Assembly (NCBI GenBank): GCA_024741835.1
Contig: JAENRP010000076.1
Coordinates: 62,001-126,000 of the forward strand
Reading direction: 5' to 3'
Origin: Diplocarpon mali
Lineage: Eukaryota > Ascomycota > Leotiomycetes > Helotiales > Drepanopezizaceae
DNA length: 64,000 nucleotides
Part shown: positions 25,372 to 37,425 of the stretch, in pieces
Layout: every line of letters begins with the position of its first letter
Numbering within the stretch: the stretch's first letter is position 1
Notes under the pieces: model-generated
Databases searched by the model: none
Told to the model about the DNA's origin: nothing
What the model saw: the letters and a program-made list of their open reading frames with translations, nothing else
Made by a program: the position numbers and the translations under genes

Positions 25372-27340
25372 ATGTAATGGATCATTGCACATAATTTAAT
25401 CGTTAGGTATTCGATGATGTGTATTATTATCATGATATAGATCGGTAGCTCGGCGTCCGCGATATTGGGATGGTAGTGATCTATTTGCACAATCTGAGAA
25501 CTTCCTCACGTTGAGAAGAAATAATTCAGATTCCCTAGGGGCCTCATGCATCTGTTTTAACAGCCAAACTCGGTCTGGATGGCTTGTTCAATTGTATTGC
25601 CAAGGATTGACCACCCAACGCACCGAAAGGCCTATACTCTAGGATTCGGCGGTGCATCTTACGGTAGCCGAAAAGACACCAACAGCGATGCATTTCCTCG
25701 CATTTAGACTCGATGTTTCTCCAAGATTGTTTTGCCCCAGGCCCGAATAAAGTCATCTTGATCGTACGAAAGGTTCTCAGCTGCTCTCAATCCTTCAGAG
25801 TAATAACATTGATTCTTACCCTTCAACTAGAACTATTGATTCTAACCTCGTGACTTGCGTTGGAAGGTTTTTTCCCCCTAAGCACGTTACGCTACCTCGA
25901 ATAAGGTGTATACATTGGAATAAGAAAAGACGCCAAGTTCTCGTTAAAAGAGTTGCGCTGTTTGTTTGGCGTTGGTCACCGTAAACCTCACCTCCAAAGA
26001 CGATCCCACGATGGCATGACCAATGCTCTCCCGCCGAACTCCGATGTCACTCCCAAAGGCCTCACATCTTTGAGGTCCGCTTCCCGGGAAATGCCGCAAG
26101 AATGATCCGCAACTGAAGTATTGCACATTGGGGCGGCAAATCGTCGGTACCTAGATATATTCGTGCAAGGCTTCACTCGAACTAGGTACGGCCGCTTGGT
26201 TTGATTCAAGCTGAATGTACAGTATGTATGAGAGACTATCTGCCTGAAGCTGCTAGACAAACTTCAAATCTGATCTGACTTCTGCGCAGCACCAAGTCAC
26301 GACAGAATAACAGCCTCATGCATTGAGACCGAGGCAATCCCAAAACAACTTGTCGCTCGGAGGATGGCGTCCACAGCAAAAAGGAGTCCCAAGTTATTCA
26401 GGCGTAGGACTCGACAGACTTTGGATAGATTACACTAGGTACTTCGTACAATGTGCTCACTTCACCATCGCATTAGAATGGCCTCGAAAATCCGTCATAT
26501 GTTTGAAACCTCGCACTGCAATTGGAAGACTATATTATCGCGTTGATAGGCTCATCGTCTTCTATCAGCTCAAGATAACCACGAATCCGCCCAATCTCGC
26601 CGACAATATCTCGCTGCATCTCAAGAGAATCTTCCCGCCCGTTAGGCTGGTGACTGCCTCTGTGCGGATGAGTCCATCACAGCAGTCATTCACTCCATTC
26701 GGTGACAGTGATGCCTTATTCTCTGACGAGTCTTGGACCCCATACCTCACGTGACCCAGACTCAGCTGGAGAGTCTTGAAGTCAAGCGTGTCATTGTGCC
26801 ATACAACTTCCCGGCGAGCGAAATGACTTATGCTGTGTACGCGGCAATGTGTATAGCTCTTTCCTGTTTGATCGATTGTCGTCAAATATTGAAAGGTTGG
26901 CAGGGCACCATACCGCCCAAATATAGATTTCTCCGCTGAAGGATCGATCCTCTGATGTTATCCATGCGTAAGATAAATGGTAGCCAATCCTCCTTCGTCC
27001 GAAGGAATGGAAGAGGCCACTGTCAGGAGGCTGGTAACAACAGAAGTCAATCAGTCAAGAGTGAACATGATTCAATCGACAGAATCATCGTGCTCGAGTA
27101 GACCAGCCCCAGACTATGCTATCCATGACTCCTGCGTGTAAGAATTCTGGAACTGTTTTGACAAGAATAACTTATTTATCATCTTTAGTATACGGAACTT
27201 TCCTAAACAGAAGTCTTCGCATCTTCGATTCCTAGCTGTATGTATAACTCGTCACTCAATTTCTCCGATGTTTCAAGATCTCGGTTCGTCAGAGATCCTA
27301 GATCATTGAATGCAAAGAAACAAGGCTAATTTGGCTGAAG
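25372..27340. other. Intergenic region, no gene supported
   Basis: About 2 kb downstream of EFR3. Open frames are short and without domains. Its right end must contain the missing first exon of the next gene; a candidate is 27240-27287, which has a weak GTCAGA donor. Confidence 0.45.
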
Positions 27341-28969
27341 TGGGTGGCTTATACACGCAAATATACTGATGAGTACATCACTGAGGATGAGCGGAGGACA
27401 TGCCCGTTGCTGTGGTGCCGAGTTATATTCGACAGCCAAGAAAATATGCTGCGGCATGTTTACAATTGTCCGCACCTGTCAAAGGGGCTCTACTGGTGCT
27501 TCCATTGCCAAAAGCCGGAACGGGTGGGCAAATTTCAATGCAAGCGATGCCAGGGAAACACTTCTGGAAAAGGCCTTTTCGCGTCCGTCGCCAAGAAAAT
27601 ATTCTCGAAGCTTGGAGCGAAGCCTCATCGATTCGATCATGCTGCAACCACGGGCGCGTCCGAGAATCTTACAAATCGATACTTGGACTTCGACGTGGAG
27701 GAGTCCTCGGTCATGGCCTCCTTTCAGGACCGCTTCCAGCAAGACCGTAGGATGAAATGGTGTCTCCCTGATGCTCAAGAGCTACCAAGTACCTCAGTCA
27801 TCCCCGAGATGGCAGGTGACTGGAAAGCTGCATCGCATGAGTTAGCTGATACATGTATTTCTGAGATGTTGGGTGCAGGCTGTCCTGTCGAACTCGGAGC
27901 GGGCTTGGAAAACTGGGAAGATAACTTCTACGCCGAGAGTTTTGAGGAGTTTGACGTAGCTTCAGAACCCGTCAAGACTAGAGTATCATCTCCTAAACTT
28001 GCTCGCCTCGATACCTCTGTTGCACAAACTGCTCTGTGCTCCAATTGGCCCGATACTCCTCGATCCACGACAATCATATCGCCAATGAGCGCCATCATGC
28101 GATCTGATTCAACAAGAAGTGCCATAGAGATATCGCCTACGGATAGTGAAGCGAGTGGCAATTCTTTCTTTACAGACTCAGCCTACTCTCGCGCAACAAC
28201 ACATTCAGCCACATTCTCAAACGGAAGCATCAAGCGATTCCCAAGCATTGGTAACATTGGTGATAAGAAGGGTACGAAGGACGGAGACTTCTGTCTGGTG
28301 TCAGAAGAGTCCATAAATAGCACTCCCGGCTCAGTTCCTCCACCTCTACCAGAGGAAGGCGCGCCACTTAAACGAAATATCCTACAAAAGGCTCAAGTCA
28401 ATTCCACAGCTGAACATTCTGCTGGTAGGTTTACTGGATCTTCGGAACCAAAACTCCCCTCACCAAACTGGGACGATGCTACAAGTCTCGTACGCTCCTT
28501 CTCCGAGGCTTTGGATTCCCATATCCAGCATTCAAAGGCTACACTCCAGGCTCTCTCACCTACACCTACTGTCCGGGAGTTACTTTCAGTGCCAAGGAGT
28601 TCCATGATCTCTACCGGGCTCGAGGTCTTGGCAAATCTTCTAGCAGGCCGGCATCCAACATCTACTATCCAGGTATTCTCATTCACACACGTAGCTTGCG
28701 CATTGGCAATTGCTGTCGATGACGGTGATGTGAGAGCACATACCGAGAAGTGGCTTCGGAATACTCTGATTTATGCTAGTGGTCTGCAAGGAGAAAGACA
28801 TAAAAAAGGATATGAGCAGGTTGCGAAAGCAATCTGGGAGCCGTCTGGATCCTCAGTCTCGAATGACCTCTTGAGTGATAGTTCGCGAAGCATAGAGAGT
28901 CTTCAACCTACTACTTGCAAGCACTTTCTTGACAGTAAGCTCCCTTTTCTGGATATACAACAAAGCTAA
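27341..28969 (+). CDS. Cys/His zinc-binding protein with disordered middle, probable regulatory protein
   Basis: A long uninterrupted exon of about 542 codons. No in-frame ATG precedes the conserved start, so an upstream exon is missing. The acceptor is probably the AG at 27340; a first exon at 27240-27287 (starting MYNSSLNFSDVS) would join in phase but has a weak donor. The N-terminus has a Cys/His cluster, CPLLWC...LRHVYNCPHL, followed by YWCFHCQKPERVGKFQCKRCQG, which looks like a C2H2-like finger plus a zinc-ribbon-like knuckle. The middle is Ser/Thr/Pro-rich and likely disordered. The last 150 residues are helical (LVRSFSEALDSHIQH, then a region like VFSFTHVACALAIAVDDG). Similar fungal proteins are usually called C2H2-type uncharacterised; DNA binding is an inference. 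Confidence 0.75.
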   Translation, partial: WVAYTRKYTDEYITEDERRTCPLLWCRVIFDSQENMLRHVYNCPHLSKGLYWCFHCQKPERVGKFQCKRCQGNTSGKGLFASVAKKIFSKLGAKPHRFDHAATTGASENLTNRYLDFDVEESSVMASFQDRFQQDRRMKWCLPDAQELPSTSVIPEMAGDWKAASHELADTCISEMLGAGCPVELGAGLENWEDNFYAESFEEFDVASEPVKTRVSSPKLARLDTSVAQTALCSNWPDTPRSTTIISPMSAIMRSDSTRSAIEISPTDSEASGNSFFTDSAYSRATTHSATFSNGSIKRFPSIGNIGDKKGTKDGDFCLVSEESINSTPGSVPPPLPEEGAPLKRNILQKAQVNSTAEHSAGRFTGSSEPKLPSPNWDDATSLVRSFSEALDSHIQHSKATLQALSPTPTVRELLSVPRSSMISTGLEVLANLLAGRHPTSTIQVFSFTHVACALAIAVDDGDVRAHTEKWLRNTLIYASGLQGERHKKGYEQVAKAIWEPSGSSVSNDLLSDSSRSIESLQPTTCKHFLDSKLPFLDIQQS

Positions 28970-31900
28970 AAATAACAGTCTTCGAAACTCTCCACTCCTC
29001 GACGCCAGGTGATTTGCCAGTCAGCCACCACTTCGATTCCGCACAAGCCTCATCCGAGCACAAGGTCAAGGCTTGCATCATTGAAAGGCTGACAAACAGC
29101 CCCAAAATCGAAGATTTCACTGAATACGTAGGCAGTTTCGAGCGACGCCCGTCCCAAATTCGAATATCCAATGTTTGTGAGCTCGAATCAAAGCTCATTT
29201 GTGTGAGAAAACTTGCGCCACATCAAATACATGATGCGCGTGGGGGGATGTGGCGAAGACGTTGAAGTTCCGAACGGTTTTGGATAAGATAAATTGCCAT
29301 ATATATAATTTATTGACCATAATAAGGACGATCTACCATTGCTGAATGTGGACGTCGAGTCTTATCTGGACGTTGAGAAGAGACAGAAGCGAGGCTTGGC
29401 GGCATTCAAGTATGATTCACACCAAGTTTTCCCTCCGGGGAATGCTCACCACGAAAATCACCATGTCCAGCAATGCAATTTTCACAGCTAATATCAACAC
29501 GTCCACCAGACACGCCAACTTCAAAGTCAGAGAAAATCTCAAAACTCGCGCAAAAATTACCTCCAACTCTCAAAAATTTGTCTTCATCCTGCCTCAACCG
29601 TTCACTTCTTCCTTTCCATCCCAACTACTCGTTACCACCTCCTCACCAATATCACCAATATATCCAGCACGGCGTTATCACTGCGGCTTGGCCTCATACC
29701 AAAATGCGAAGAGAAGTGGGAATTATCCAACTTACGACGCCACAAGCTTATCACCATGTCGCCCAAATATAGGTATGCGTTTGTGATTAGAATGGATGTA
29801 AGAGCTCGTTTACAAGGAGCGATGGTCTGAGATGCCACGCTAGGGACAAAGGGCACTTTGAAGAGTTTGATTGCAGACGAAGTACGGTAATGGATGGTGG
29901 TGGGGGAGGGATTAGAAGAAGGCCGAGAATTTTCAGTCGTGAGGATTCTTCAGTGCAGGTTCATATCTTGACTGGCCCTTGCATCGCTGAGTTTTCAAAT
30001 AGCGCAGAGAAAGCGCACTACTTCATGTGGCACTTAATAACTATAAAATACTAGACCTATAGAATATAATAGCAACTACATAAACTTTGGTTCTCTGTAT
30101 GTTTACTGTCGAGAAGTCACGTGTAGGTAGCCGAGTAGCCCCTTTTATTTCATGCCGGATTCTCAGAGACTTCAATTGGGCCATATGTCAGCTAAGTAGC
30201 GATCGGCAGTCCTGGAATTAGGACTAAGCTTCTCTAATGTACCGATATTCCCAGGCCAGCATCCACGTCTTTACTGCCAGTACAACAATGCGAATGCCCA
30301 GAGAGTTGAAGCGGTGGAATTACGGTCCAAGACACAAATATGGTGTTCTTGAGACGACAGCGAGATCGCAAAGGCACAATAGCAAACCGTTATACCCGGC
30401 GGCACACGAACCGCCCCGAGTAATCCAACGTGGTCCAGGCCTCGCCCCCGGTCTCAGCGGCCAGCTCCCCACGAGATGTCAAGACCGTCAGGACGCGATT
30501 GAATCTTGCCAGAACTTTATCCCGTCTAGCGGACCGAACTTCGGATGCGGGCAGCCCTTCGCCTCTGCACAGTTCCCGGCCCTGGGATGCAGAGATGGAT
30601 AATTCTGCAGGCTGCGTGCGTCGTCTCTCGTGCTCCCGTCTCTGGGACGGTTTGGAAATTCAATGTCGAGCGATGTGCACCCTGCACTGTCTTGTGGTGT
30701 CTCTGCGCTGTCCTGCTTATCTATTCGGCCATATGTAGACATGTGCAGCGCTTTGTCTCTACTGCGTGCTGTCGGGCTGGTCGTCGACGGCGGCGGCTAT
30801 TGCGTTTTTGGTAAACAGTATCATGGGAGCCGAGAGCGACTATTCTGATGGTGATCTTGAACTTGTCAGTAGCGTACTGTTTCGCAGACTGTTTCGATAG
30901 CCACGATTCACGTAACGGGTTTCTCTAAGTAATCTGTTGCTCTCCTCCATGGTCTCTTGTCATGCCTCCGGTTGATCGCCTTCGGTAGGCTACGGTAGGG
31001 GAACCGTTGATTGTCCAGATGTTGGCTCTGGTTCGTGGCAGAATCCTTGAGCCACGTTGGCTGATGACACGACCCAGACGTGACGTTCCTGTCAGTAGCC
31101 GTCTCATCCCGTTTCCTAGGTGGGGGCTTGTTGTACGATAATAGGGAATCATAGATGTTTTCATCGGACCACTCTGTCGTGATGAGCACTTGAGCTGGCT
31201 GGCGCTGGTTACCTCTTCATCGACAAGTTCTCAGATGTGTTGGCGACAGTAGGGGATGGCAACAGCAGTGAAGCATTTCGGTTCCATGATGTCGCCATGC
31301 CGTCCCTGACTACAGGGGTGCACAACATGGCTGTCGCTCGGTACATGGAGATCAAGGGACCTATGTGCTCGGTCAACCTCGCTAACAGTTGTCGTCGTGA
31401 AGCTTCAGTCTCCTGGCTTAGATCAAGCTCTCTCAAGATTCTCATGACTTCCTCCGACCCACCACTTGAGCAGTCCTGGGTCAAGGTCACGTCACTATCG
31501 GTGTGAGGTGGAGTGGAGTATAGAAAGAAGGAGTGCTGGCAAGTAGAAGATCCCCTCTACACTCTACCTGAGCACACTACCTACGAGCGCTTCAGAACCC
31601 CTCTCTACCAAGAACACTCACTAGAACCTCGATAATTCTCCGCGGAGCATCTTTCACCCCTGCTGTCAGATCAAAACACCGAGCGATCCCTCTCAAGCCT
31701 CCAGGAGAGTTCTCTGGCCACGTTCTCGCGTCGGCCGAGTCAAGAGGAACGCAAGGCAAGTCAGCACAGTAGCTGCAACTCCATCCTCCTCGCTCGCTAA
31801 CGCGGAGCTCTAGGGCTATCATGGCTCCGCAAACAGTCTCTCTCATACCTGACAACCTCAAGCGGCTGGAAGCCGCCCCTTCAAGTTTACACGCATATCT

Positions 31901-33076
31901 CACTACTGGCCAGAACTTCGAAAAGATTACAGTCGGCATCAGCACCGGTCAAGCGAATAGGAAGAAGGATATAAGAGCCTGGGATAGTCGCTGGAAGGCT
32001 GCTGCTAAAGGATAGGTTGTAAGACGCATAGTGTTTGCTTGTGGCTGAGACAACGGCGCAGGGGGTCGAGGTGGTTAGGAGTCACGGATGGGAAAAGTTC
32101 TTGCTGTTTCTGAAAGAAAACTTCAATTAGATTTGTTGAGTCGCGAGTCCGTTCTGGTGATAGTTAGAATTTAGCGGTAGAAAGCGTATGCAGGATTCCT
32201 ATAGCTCGAAACCTTTCCCGTGAAGGTTGTATATTATTTCTGTGAAGCCTGGATAACTTGCTTCCGAGTAACCATTCGTCTACCAAAGTCACAATCCAAA
32301 GCCAGAGATATCTGTGCCTTTCTTGGCAGTTTGTAACCAATATATTGACCCAAGTAAAGTTGTTCAAGGAAACAATGTGGCAATTTCAGCTTCCACTTCA
32401 GGAAGATTTCTTTCTCTAATTCTACCTCAATTATTATCACCACAATCTAAACCCTTTTAATGATGTACGTACACTGGAGCCAAAGTATGTTTTGCGGGAA
32501 TTTTTTGAAGGTCCGAGGAAGGCTACTACTAACAGGCCTCGGATACCACCTTTCATCAAGTGCCGGAAGGAATCTTGTAGTTGCAGTACCGGAATCAATA
32601 TTTCACTGTTGTAATAGAACAAAATGAGACAGTCAAGTTATGGTAGTATTGTTAAGTCTGCTCTTCTATAGAGGGCCGGCATCATACCTATATACATCTG
32701 AATCACCTCCCCTTCTCCGCTCCTCCAAGCCTGTGGAATACACCGAAGAGAATATCCCGCCGAGAGCCTCGGTCGGAGATCTCTCCGAGACGTCTCTGAA
32801 TCATATCCGTTTCCCATGTGAAATCTATCTACCGGATGATCCGAGGAACAAGGAGACGAGGTGTCATGGCTGTAATCTGCGTACCAACAAATCTAGCAAC
32901 AGGCTTTTTGGTACACCATCCCACAGAAACCCGTCCACTGACTCGGCGAGCTAGACTTTGAAGGTAGGAAGAAGTCAAGACGTTGATTGGCGGGTGCAGT
33001 TGCAGTAGACAAGCACATTTTGCATTTGTCAAAATTACATGTGGACCGTAAATCTTGCTCGAACAGCAAACAGAAA
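28970..33076. other. Gene-poor tract with unsupported short ORFs
   Basis: About 4.1 kb with no supported gene. Between 30400 and 31800 the composition is more GC-rich than the flanks. A 64-codon ATG frame at 31821-32015 (MAPQTVSLIPDNLKRLE...) is listed separately. No transposase or reverse-transcriptase motifs were recognised. Confidence 0.4.
31821..32015 (+). CDS. Short orphan ORF, doubtful
   Basis: A 64-codon ATG frame (cgctatcATGGCTCCG context) encodes a basic, helical small protein ending in RWKAAAKG. No family was recognised and no splice continuation was found. It is listed only because its composition is more protein-like than the surrounding frames. Confidence 0.2.
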   Translation: MAPQTVSLIPDNLKRLEAAPSSLHAYLTTGQNFEKITVGISTGQANRKKDIRAWDSRWKAAAKG

Positions 33077-34173
33077 TCACAATTTCGATACCACAGTCTC
33101 TCGTGCTTCTTTCAGCCTGACAACGCCCTTAAAAAAGATCAGTACGGCTTATCAAACAGGGGGGTAGCATACCTCCTGAAAACAAGTTGCCACCAATGTC
33201 CCATCCATAGCAAATATATGCTGCTGCACAACACCTCTCCCATCTCCAGACCAAGGACTTATCATTTCAGTGAACATCCATTCGTCTGCCCTGAAGCCCC
33301 TTGGTTCGTGGAAATATATGCTGTGGTCCAGACTAACCATCATACCAATCTCAGGTAGTCCCTGGATGTTCTTAACGACTGAATCCGAAAGATCTTGCTG
33401 GTCTTGTTTTATTACTGCTGGATCTTCTCGCCGATACAGAGGATGTATCCGCGCTACAGTACCGATAAAGTTCGAGTCCGACATATATGCCAGCGCGCTG
33501 AGATGAGCTTGATGGCCACCCTCCTCACTTATCCTCCCTCGTGCCTTGATCCATTGCCTCGTCCGCTTCTCGTGAGGGTGCTTGCTATCCCTATTCACGA
33601 TCTCAATCCTCCGGCTTATGAAAGGGCTCTGCCCATCTCCAATTTCTTGGCCATCATCCTCCGGCTTTACGACTCCGTCGGGAAACGCTACGGCGTGCTT
33701 GACCGTCTTCTTTCCCCAGCTATCTTCCCGCATGAATGATAGGGTCGTTGTGAATATGGCCTTGCCCCGCTGCCGCGCCTGGACTGTGCGAGTCGCGAAA
33801 GACTTCCCTTCGCGGACGTGTTCAACATAATACATAACTGGTATTTCACTGTCGCCAGCGAGAACGAAGTAGCAGTGCATGCTGTGGACGGCAAAATTCG
33901 AAGGGACTGTTCGCTGGGCCGCAGAAAGACATTGTGCTATCACGGCTCCGCCGTAGATACCTCTGGCTCCGGGTGGATGCCATAATGGGCGAGTGTTTGA
34001 GAAGATGTCCTGTCGCCGTGGAATTAGCTAAATCAATTTCATATTCAGATCAACTAGCAGAAGATACCTACCGGTGCAATCGCCGCTAATTCTGTCAACT
34101 CCAACACATTTTCAATGGCAGACTTCTTCGGATCCAGACGAGGTGGAGGGACAAGAGTTGGGCGGTTGGCCAT
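33077..34173 (-). CDS. TES1: Peroxisomal acyl-CoA thioesterase, TesB/TES1 family, ends in SKL
   Basis: Three exons, 34072-34173, 33173-34009 and 33077-33127, give 329 residues. The protein has the double hot-dog fold of TesB thioesterases. The catalytic triad of E. coli TesB (D204, T228, Q278) maps to D212 (AYMSDSNF), S260 (MVSLDHSIYFH) and Q312 (VATCFQEG), so a Ser replaces the Thr. HPPGARGIYGGAVIAQ near residue 45 is the N-terminal hot-dog start. The last 16 residues come from the third exon and end in SKL, a canonical PTS1 for peroxisomal import. The enzyme should hydrolyse fatty acyl-CoAs in peroxisomes and support beta-oxidation. The final intron (GTATGC...TTTAAG) reads through to a stop after six codons if retained, which would remove SKL. 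Confidence 0.92.
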
Positions 34174-34669
34174 TGATAAAGATGTAAGATAGTTCCTTCT
34201 TGGGATCTTATGAAGCGGTCGAGGATTCTATAGACAGAAGTTTTAGGTTTCTAATTCGCGGTTTGGAGATTAAGAGTAGTGAAAAGAGATGATTAGAGCG
34301 TGTGATCATGCCTTGTATGTTGTAGAGTAGAGGCTCAAGAGCTGTTGTTGCGTGGGCCGAGGTTCGGCGCACGGAGCCAAAAGCCGATCGGTAGTCCGGC
34401 TTGTCGGCTCTTGCCGCTCCACATGCCAGACTCGCGTCTAGCCGAACCCCTTTTGTTTACTTACTTGGATTCTGGTCGATTTCCCCTGGCTGTTGATTGT
34501 TGAAAAAACGAATCAGCTTGATTTCATCCTATCAAGATTTATATGCACCGCTTATGCCCGAGGCAATCCACATGCTGGTCTCGCAGCGTGCCCCACACAA
34601 AGAATGATCCTACTGCTCAGGAACGTACTAGGTCAAGTAACAATCATATGCCCCTCCATCTGTACACAT
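34174..34669. other. Intergenic region, no gene seen
   Basis: About 0.5 kb between the thioesterase start and the 3' end of the next minus-strand gene. Nothing was recognised in it apart from the presumed thioesterase promoter. Confidence 0.4.
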
Positions 34670-35371
34670 CTACATACCTTGCTCATGAGAATTAGCCATC
34701 TCATTATGATAGGCAGAAGCATTTGCGCAACATATCCAGACTCTTTCCCACCGTTTCCTAAATTCGGAGAGAACCTCTTTCTTCCAACCCCTCGGGACTT
34801 CCATCTTCTGTCCCGTCAGGTGGTCCAAATGCTCTCTCAACTGTCTGGCAAAATCTGCCGTCCATATTTGCACTCCCCTAAGAGCGTCCGCGACACCACC
34901 AGCGTGGATCGAGCTTTCCCCGACCTCTCCTGCTAGCTTGGACACCAGCTGAACCCAGTCCGTAATGTCGGCCTTGATATCGGCCATCATGTGATCATCA
35001 TGAAGGTCATGGATAATGTACGTCACAAGTATGCTGCTCAACCGATTTTTGAGGACGTAAGATCTCTCGATTGGAGCCAGGAGTTCGTGAGGTGGGGAGC
35101 GGAAAAACTTCGGGTTGTGGAAGTATGCCGTGTAATCGAATCGTTTGCCTCTGCACTGTGGACACTTCGGGCTTCTGAAAGAAAACACAGCGAGCTCTTT
35201 GGCTGGCATTGAGTCTTTAGAATGGCCATATTCTGTGTACGGGCTGGCTGTAGACAGCGTGAACGGAGACTCAGGAATGGGCTCGTAGGAGTTTCCATGG
35301 GAGGGGCCATCGAAGTGATAATCGCCAAATATGCTCTGAAGGCAAGGTAAAGAGCATTGCTGAGAATCCAT
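34670..35371 (-). CDS. Uncharacterised fungal protein
   Basis: A single-exon frame of 233 codons starts at an ATG (MDSQQCSLPCLQSIFGDYHFDG) and ends at 34670. The N-terminal 55 residues are Ser/Pro-rich and probably disordered. A KCPQCRGKRFDYTAYF segment at about 69-83 carries a CxxC. The C-terminal 140 residues are predicted helical with conserved-looking aromatic and charged positions (LVTYIIHDLHDDHMM, WTADFARQLREHLDHL, RKRWERVWICC). I do not recognise a named family. It lies head-to-tail behind the thioesterase on the same strand with about 500 bp between. A functional assignment is not possible. Confidence 0.6.
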   Translation of the reverse strand: MDSQQCSLPCLQSIFGDYHFDGPSHGNSYEPIPESPFTLSTASPYTEYGHSKDSMPAKELAVFSFRSPKCPQCRGKRFDYTAYFHNPKFFRSPPHELLAPIERSYVLKNRLSSILVTYIIHDLHDDHMMADIKADITDWVQLVSKLAGEVGESSIHAGGVADALRGVQIWTADFARQLREHLDHLTGQKMEVPRGWKKEVLSEFRKRWERVWICCANASAYHNEMANSHEQGM

Positions 35372-36652
35372 AATCTGAGATACCAGGAGAGGAGCTAGAG
35401 AATTGAACGATATCCAAAGTTAGTAGATATAGAAAATGAGACTAAAGGTTCTAGGTAACCGTTGAGGCTGGAATTGATCAACAAAGGATTCTTTGACCTT
35501 CCCATTCTTCAGCACTATGCAATTTTCAAAGCAATGTAACAGATCTAAGAACTTCCATGCTGAGCCTGTAACTACAGGTATAGTCTTTAGCTTTTTAATG
35601 TCAAAGCTTGTGAAGTTTTATGTTTCTGACTAGGCTCTGTTTATTTTGCAGACCAGCATACTTCATAATTAATTCACACATGAAGATCTAGATTTATACC
35701 TTTGATGGATATGTCCCGAAAGGAAAACTAACCCCACCCCTGGACCAATTTTATCCAAGCTACTCCCAATATATTTTCATAGGAGACGATGGCAAGTTTA
35801 GGCGTAGGCATTCTTGAGTGTTACCTCTGACGGCTAGACTTAGTCAAAACTCAATTATCTTAACGATGTTAGTTTCATATATCCTACAATCAATAGATAT
35901 CTGAGTCTTTTTCTGGCCCGATCTTGAGTGATAGAGGAGATTTTCTGCATGACTAGTATGAAAATCTGTGGGGTGCTGGTGATTGGACAGGAAATGGCGA
36001 GTGTTGCTGCCTCAAATATGAAGCGCAAGGTATTTTTAATGAAAGCTAACCTACTGCTCGGCAATAATTTTGTTGTCGGACAAAACTGCTTTTTTTTTTT
36101 TCAGTCACAAACTAGTGTGGTGTGTTTGCTAATAATCTCAGCTGAAGGCGATCCGTAGAAATCTTCGGGCCTCACTTTCAGCTACAGTGTGCTTTTAGCC
36201 ACGTAGTATTCTCAAGTAATGTTGGTGGAGCTCATGAACGACTTTACCTCAACTGGAGACGACGGTGCAGATCAATCGTTGAAACTCGGCTTGATTGACA
36301 TCGGATTTTTAAAAGAAATGACAGGAAGTCTCTAGTTTTTATCTATTTTCTATTTCCCGAATCTGTTTTTCATGTAAGCTAGTTATTGGAGGTGCTCAAG
36401 CCTCAACGCGACTTCCCAACTAGCCATTACAAAAAGCAATGAGCTCAAAACAACGTATCTGAGAGTGGGATATCGAAGTACTCGAACGGAATCGCAAGAC
36501 TGCGCCATAATTCCACCACCGCTTACTCTCCTAGATAATCACTCTCTACTTATTTTACACCTTACCAACCTCCTCTGAAGAACTATCGCGACTCGATCAA
36601 AACTGTAACTTTATCGACTCCGGGGGAGCATACAAAAAACTCAGAACCGAAG
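35372..36652. other. AT-rich intergenic region, no gene seen
   Basis: About 1.3 kb, AT-rich, with a T-homopolymer near 36091. No open frame with recognisable content. It holds the upstream regions of two divergent genes. Confidence 0.45.
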
Positions 36653-37425
36653 ATGGACGAAGCCACGGCGGTCATGTTCACATTCTTCAGAGAGCTTCCA
36701 ATGGAGCTCCGACTCAACATCGTAAGCCGAAGCTAGATCCTCACCTCTTTCGGGAGGCGATTTGCTAACTACTCCTTTTGCAGTGGGAGGAGTACGGTGC
36801 GGCATCACCACCCCGCGATGTCCATGTCACATTCAGCAAGCCCAAACCTGGCAACACGAGACCAAACTTGAAGTTATTGACTGCAGGTCCTGCCATCCTA
36901 TACGCCTGCAGTGAATCTCGAAAGGTTGGCTTGATGCAATACTTTACTTCATTCAATACTCAAGGTTCCAAAGATGAGGTTGAGAAGCGTGAGATCTACG
37001 TTGATCCTCAGATTGACGCTATCATCTTCATGGTTCCCGGCTGGGTTCGGCAATACAACTGGGCAGACTTGGGTCACGAAGCAACAGCATCAAAGGTACC
37101 CACGGCAACATGTCGTTGGGACGATACCACGCATCGCCTATGCTTATTCGAGCTCTACTCAGAAGGTGCGGATTCAGTGGTCACCACAAAGAAGGGCATG
37201 GTTGTGCAACCCAGACAGAAAGCCAGATTTGGGACTGCTGGGGACCTTGAGAAAATCGGCATGCAGAGTGCATCAGGCATGCTGAGGAGTGACTGTAAAT
37301 TCCCAGCTTCGTGGGATGGTTTTTGGAGCGGACTTTGTGATATACTGGAGCAAGAGGCTTCTCTTGGACTGGAGCATCATCCGCCTGGTCTTCACGACTT
37401 CCTTCATTGGACGCGCCTGGGTTGA
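36653..37425 (+). CDS. 2EXR-domain fungal protein
   Basis: Two exons, 36653-36721 and 36784-37425, with a GTAAGC...TTGCAG intron, give 236 residues. The N-terminus FTFFRELPMELRLNIWEEY is the first EXR-like motif of the fungal 2EXR family, an F-box-like motif (LPxELRxxIW). It is followed by ILYACSESRKVGLMQY and IYVDPQIDAIIF, the second conserved block. The family is greatly expanded in Leotiomycetes and related fungi; its function is unknown, and protein-protein interaction is only suggested by the F-box-like motif. A second copy lies 1.6 kb downstream on the same strand. The intron splits the LPxELRxxI|W motif exactly, as in the downstream copy. No disruption is seen. Confidence 0.8.
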
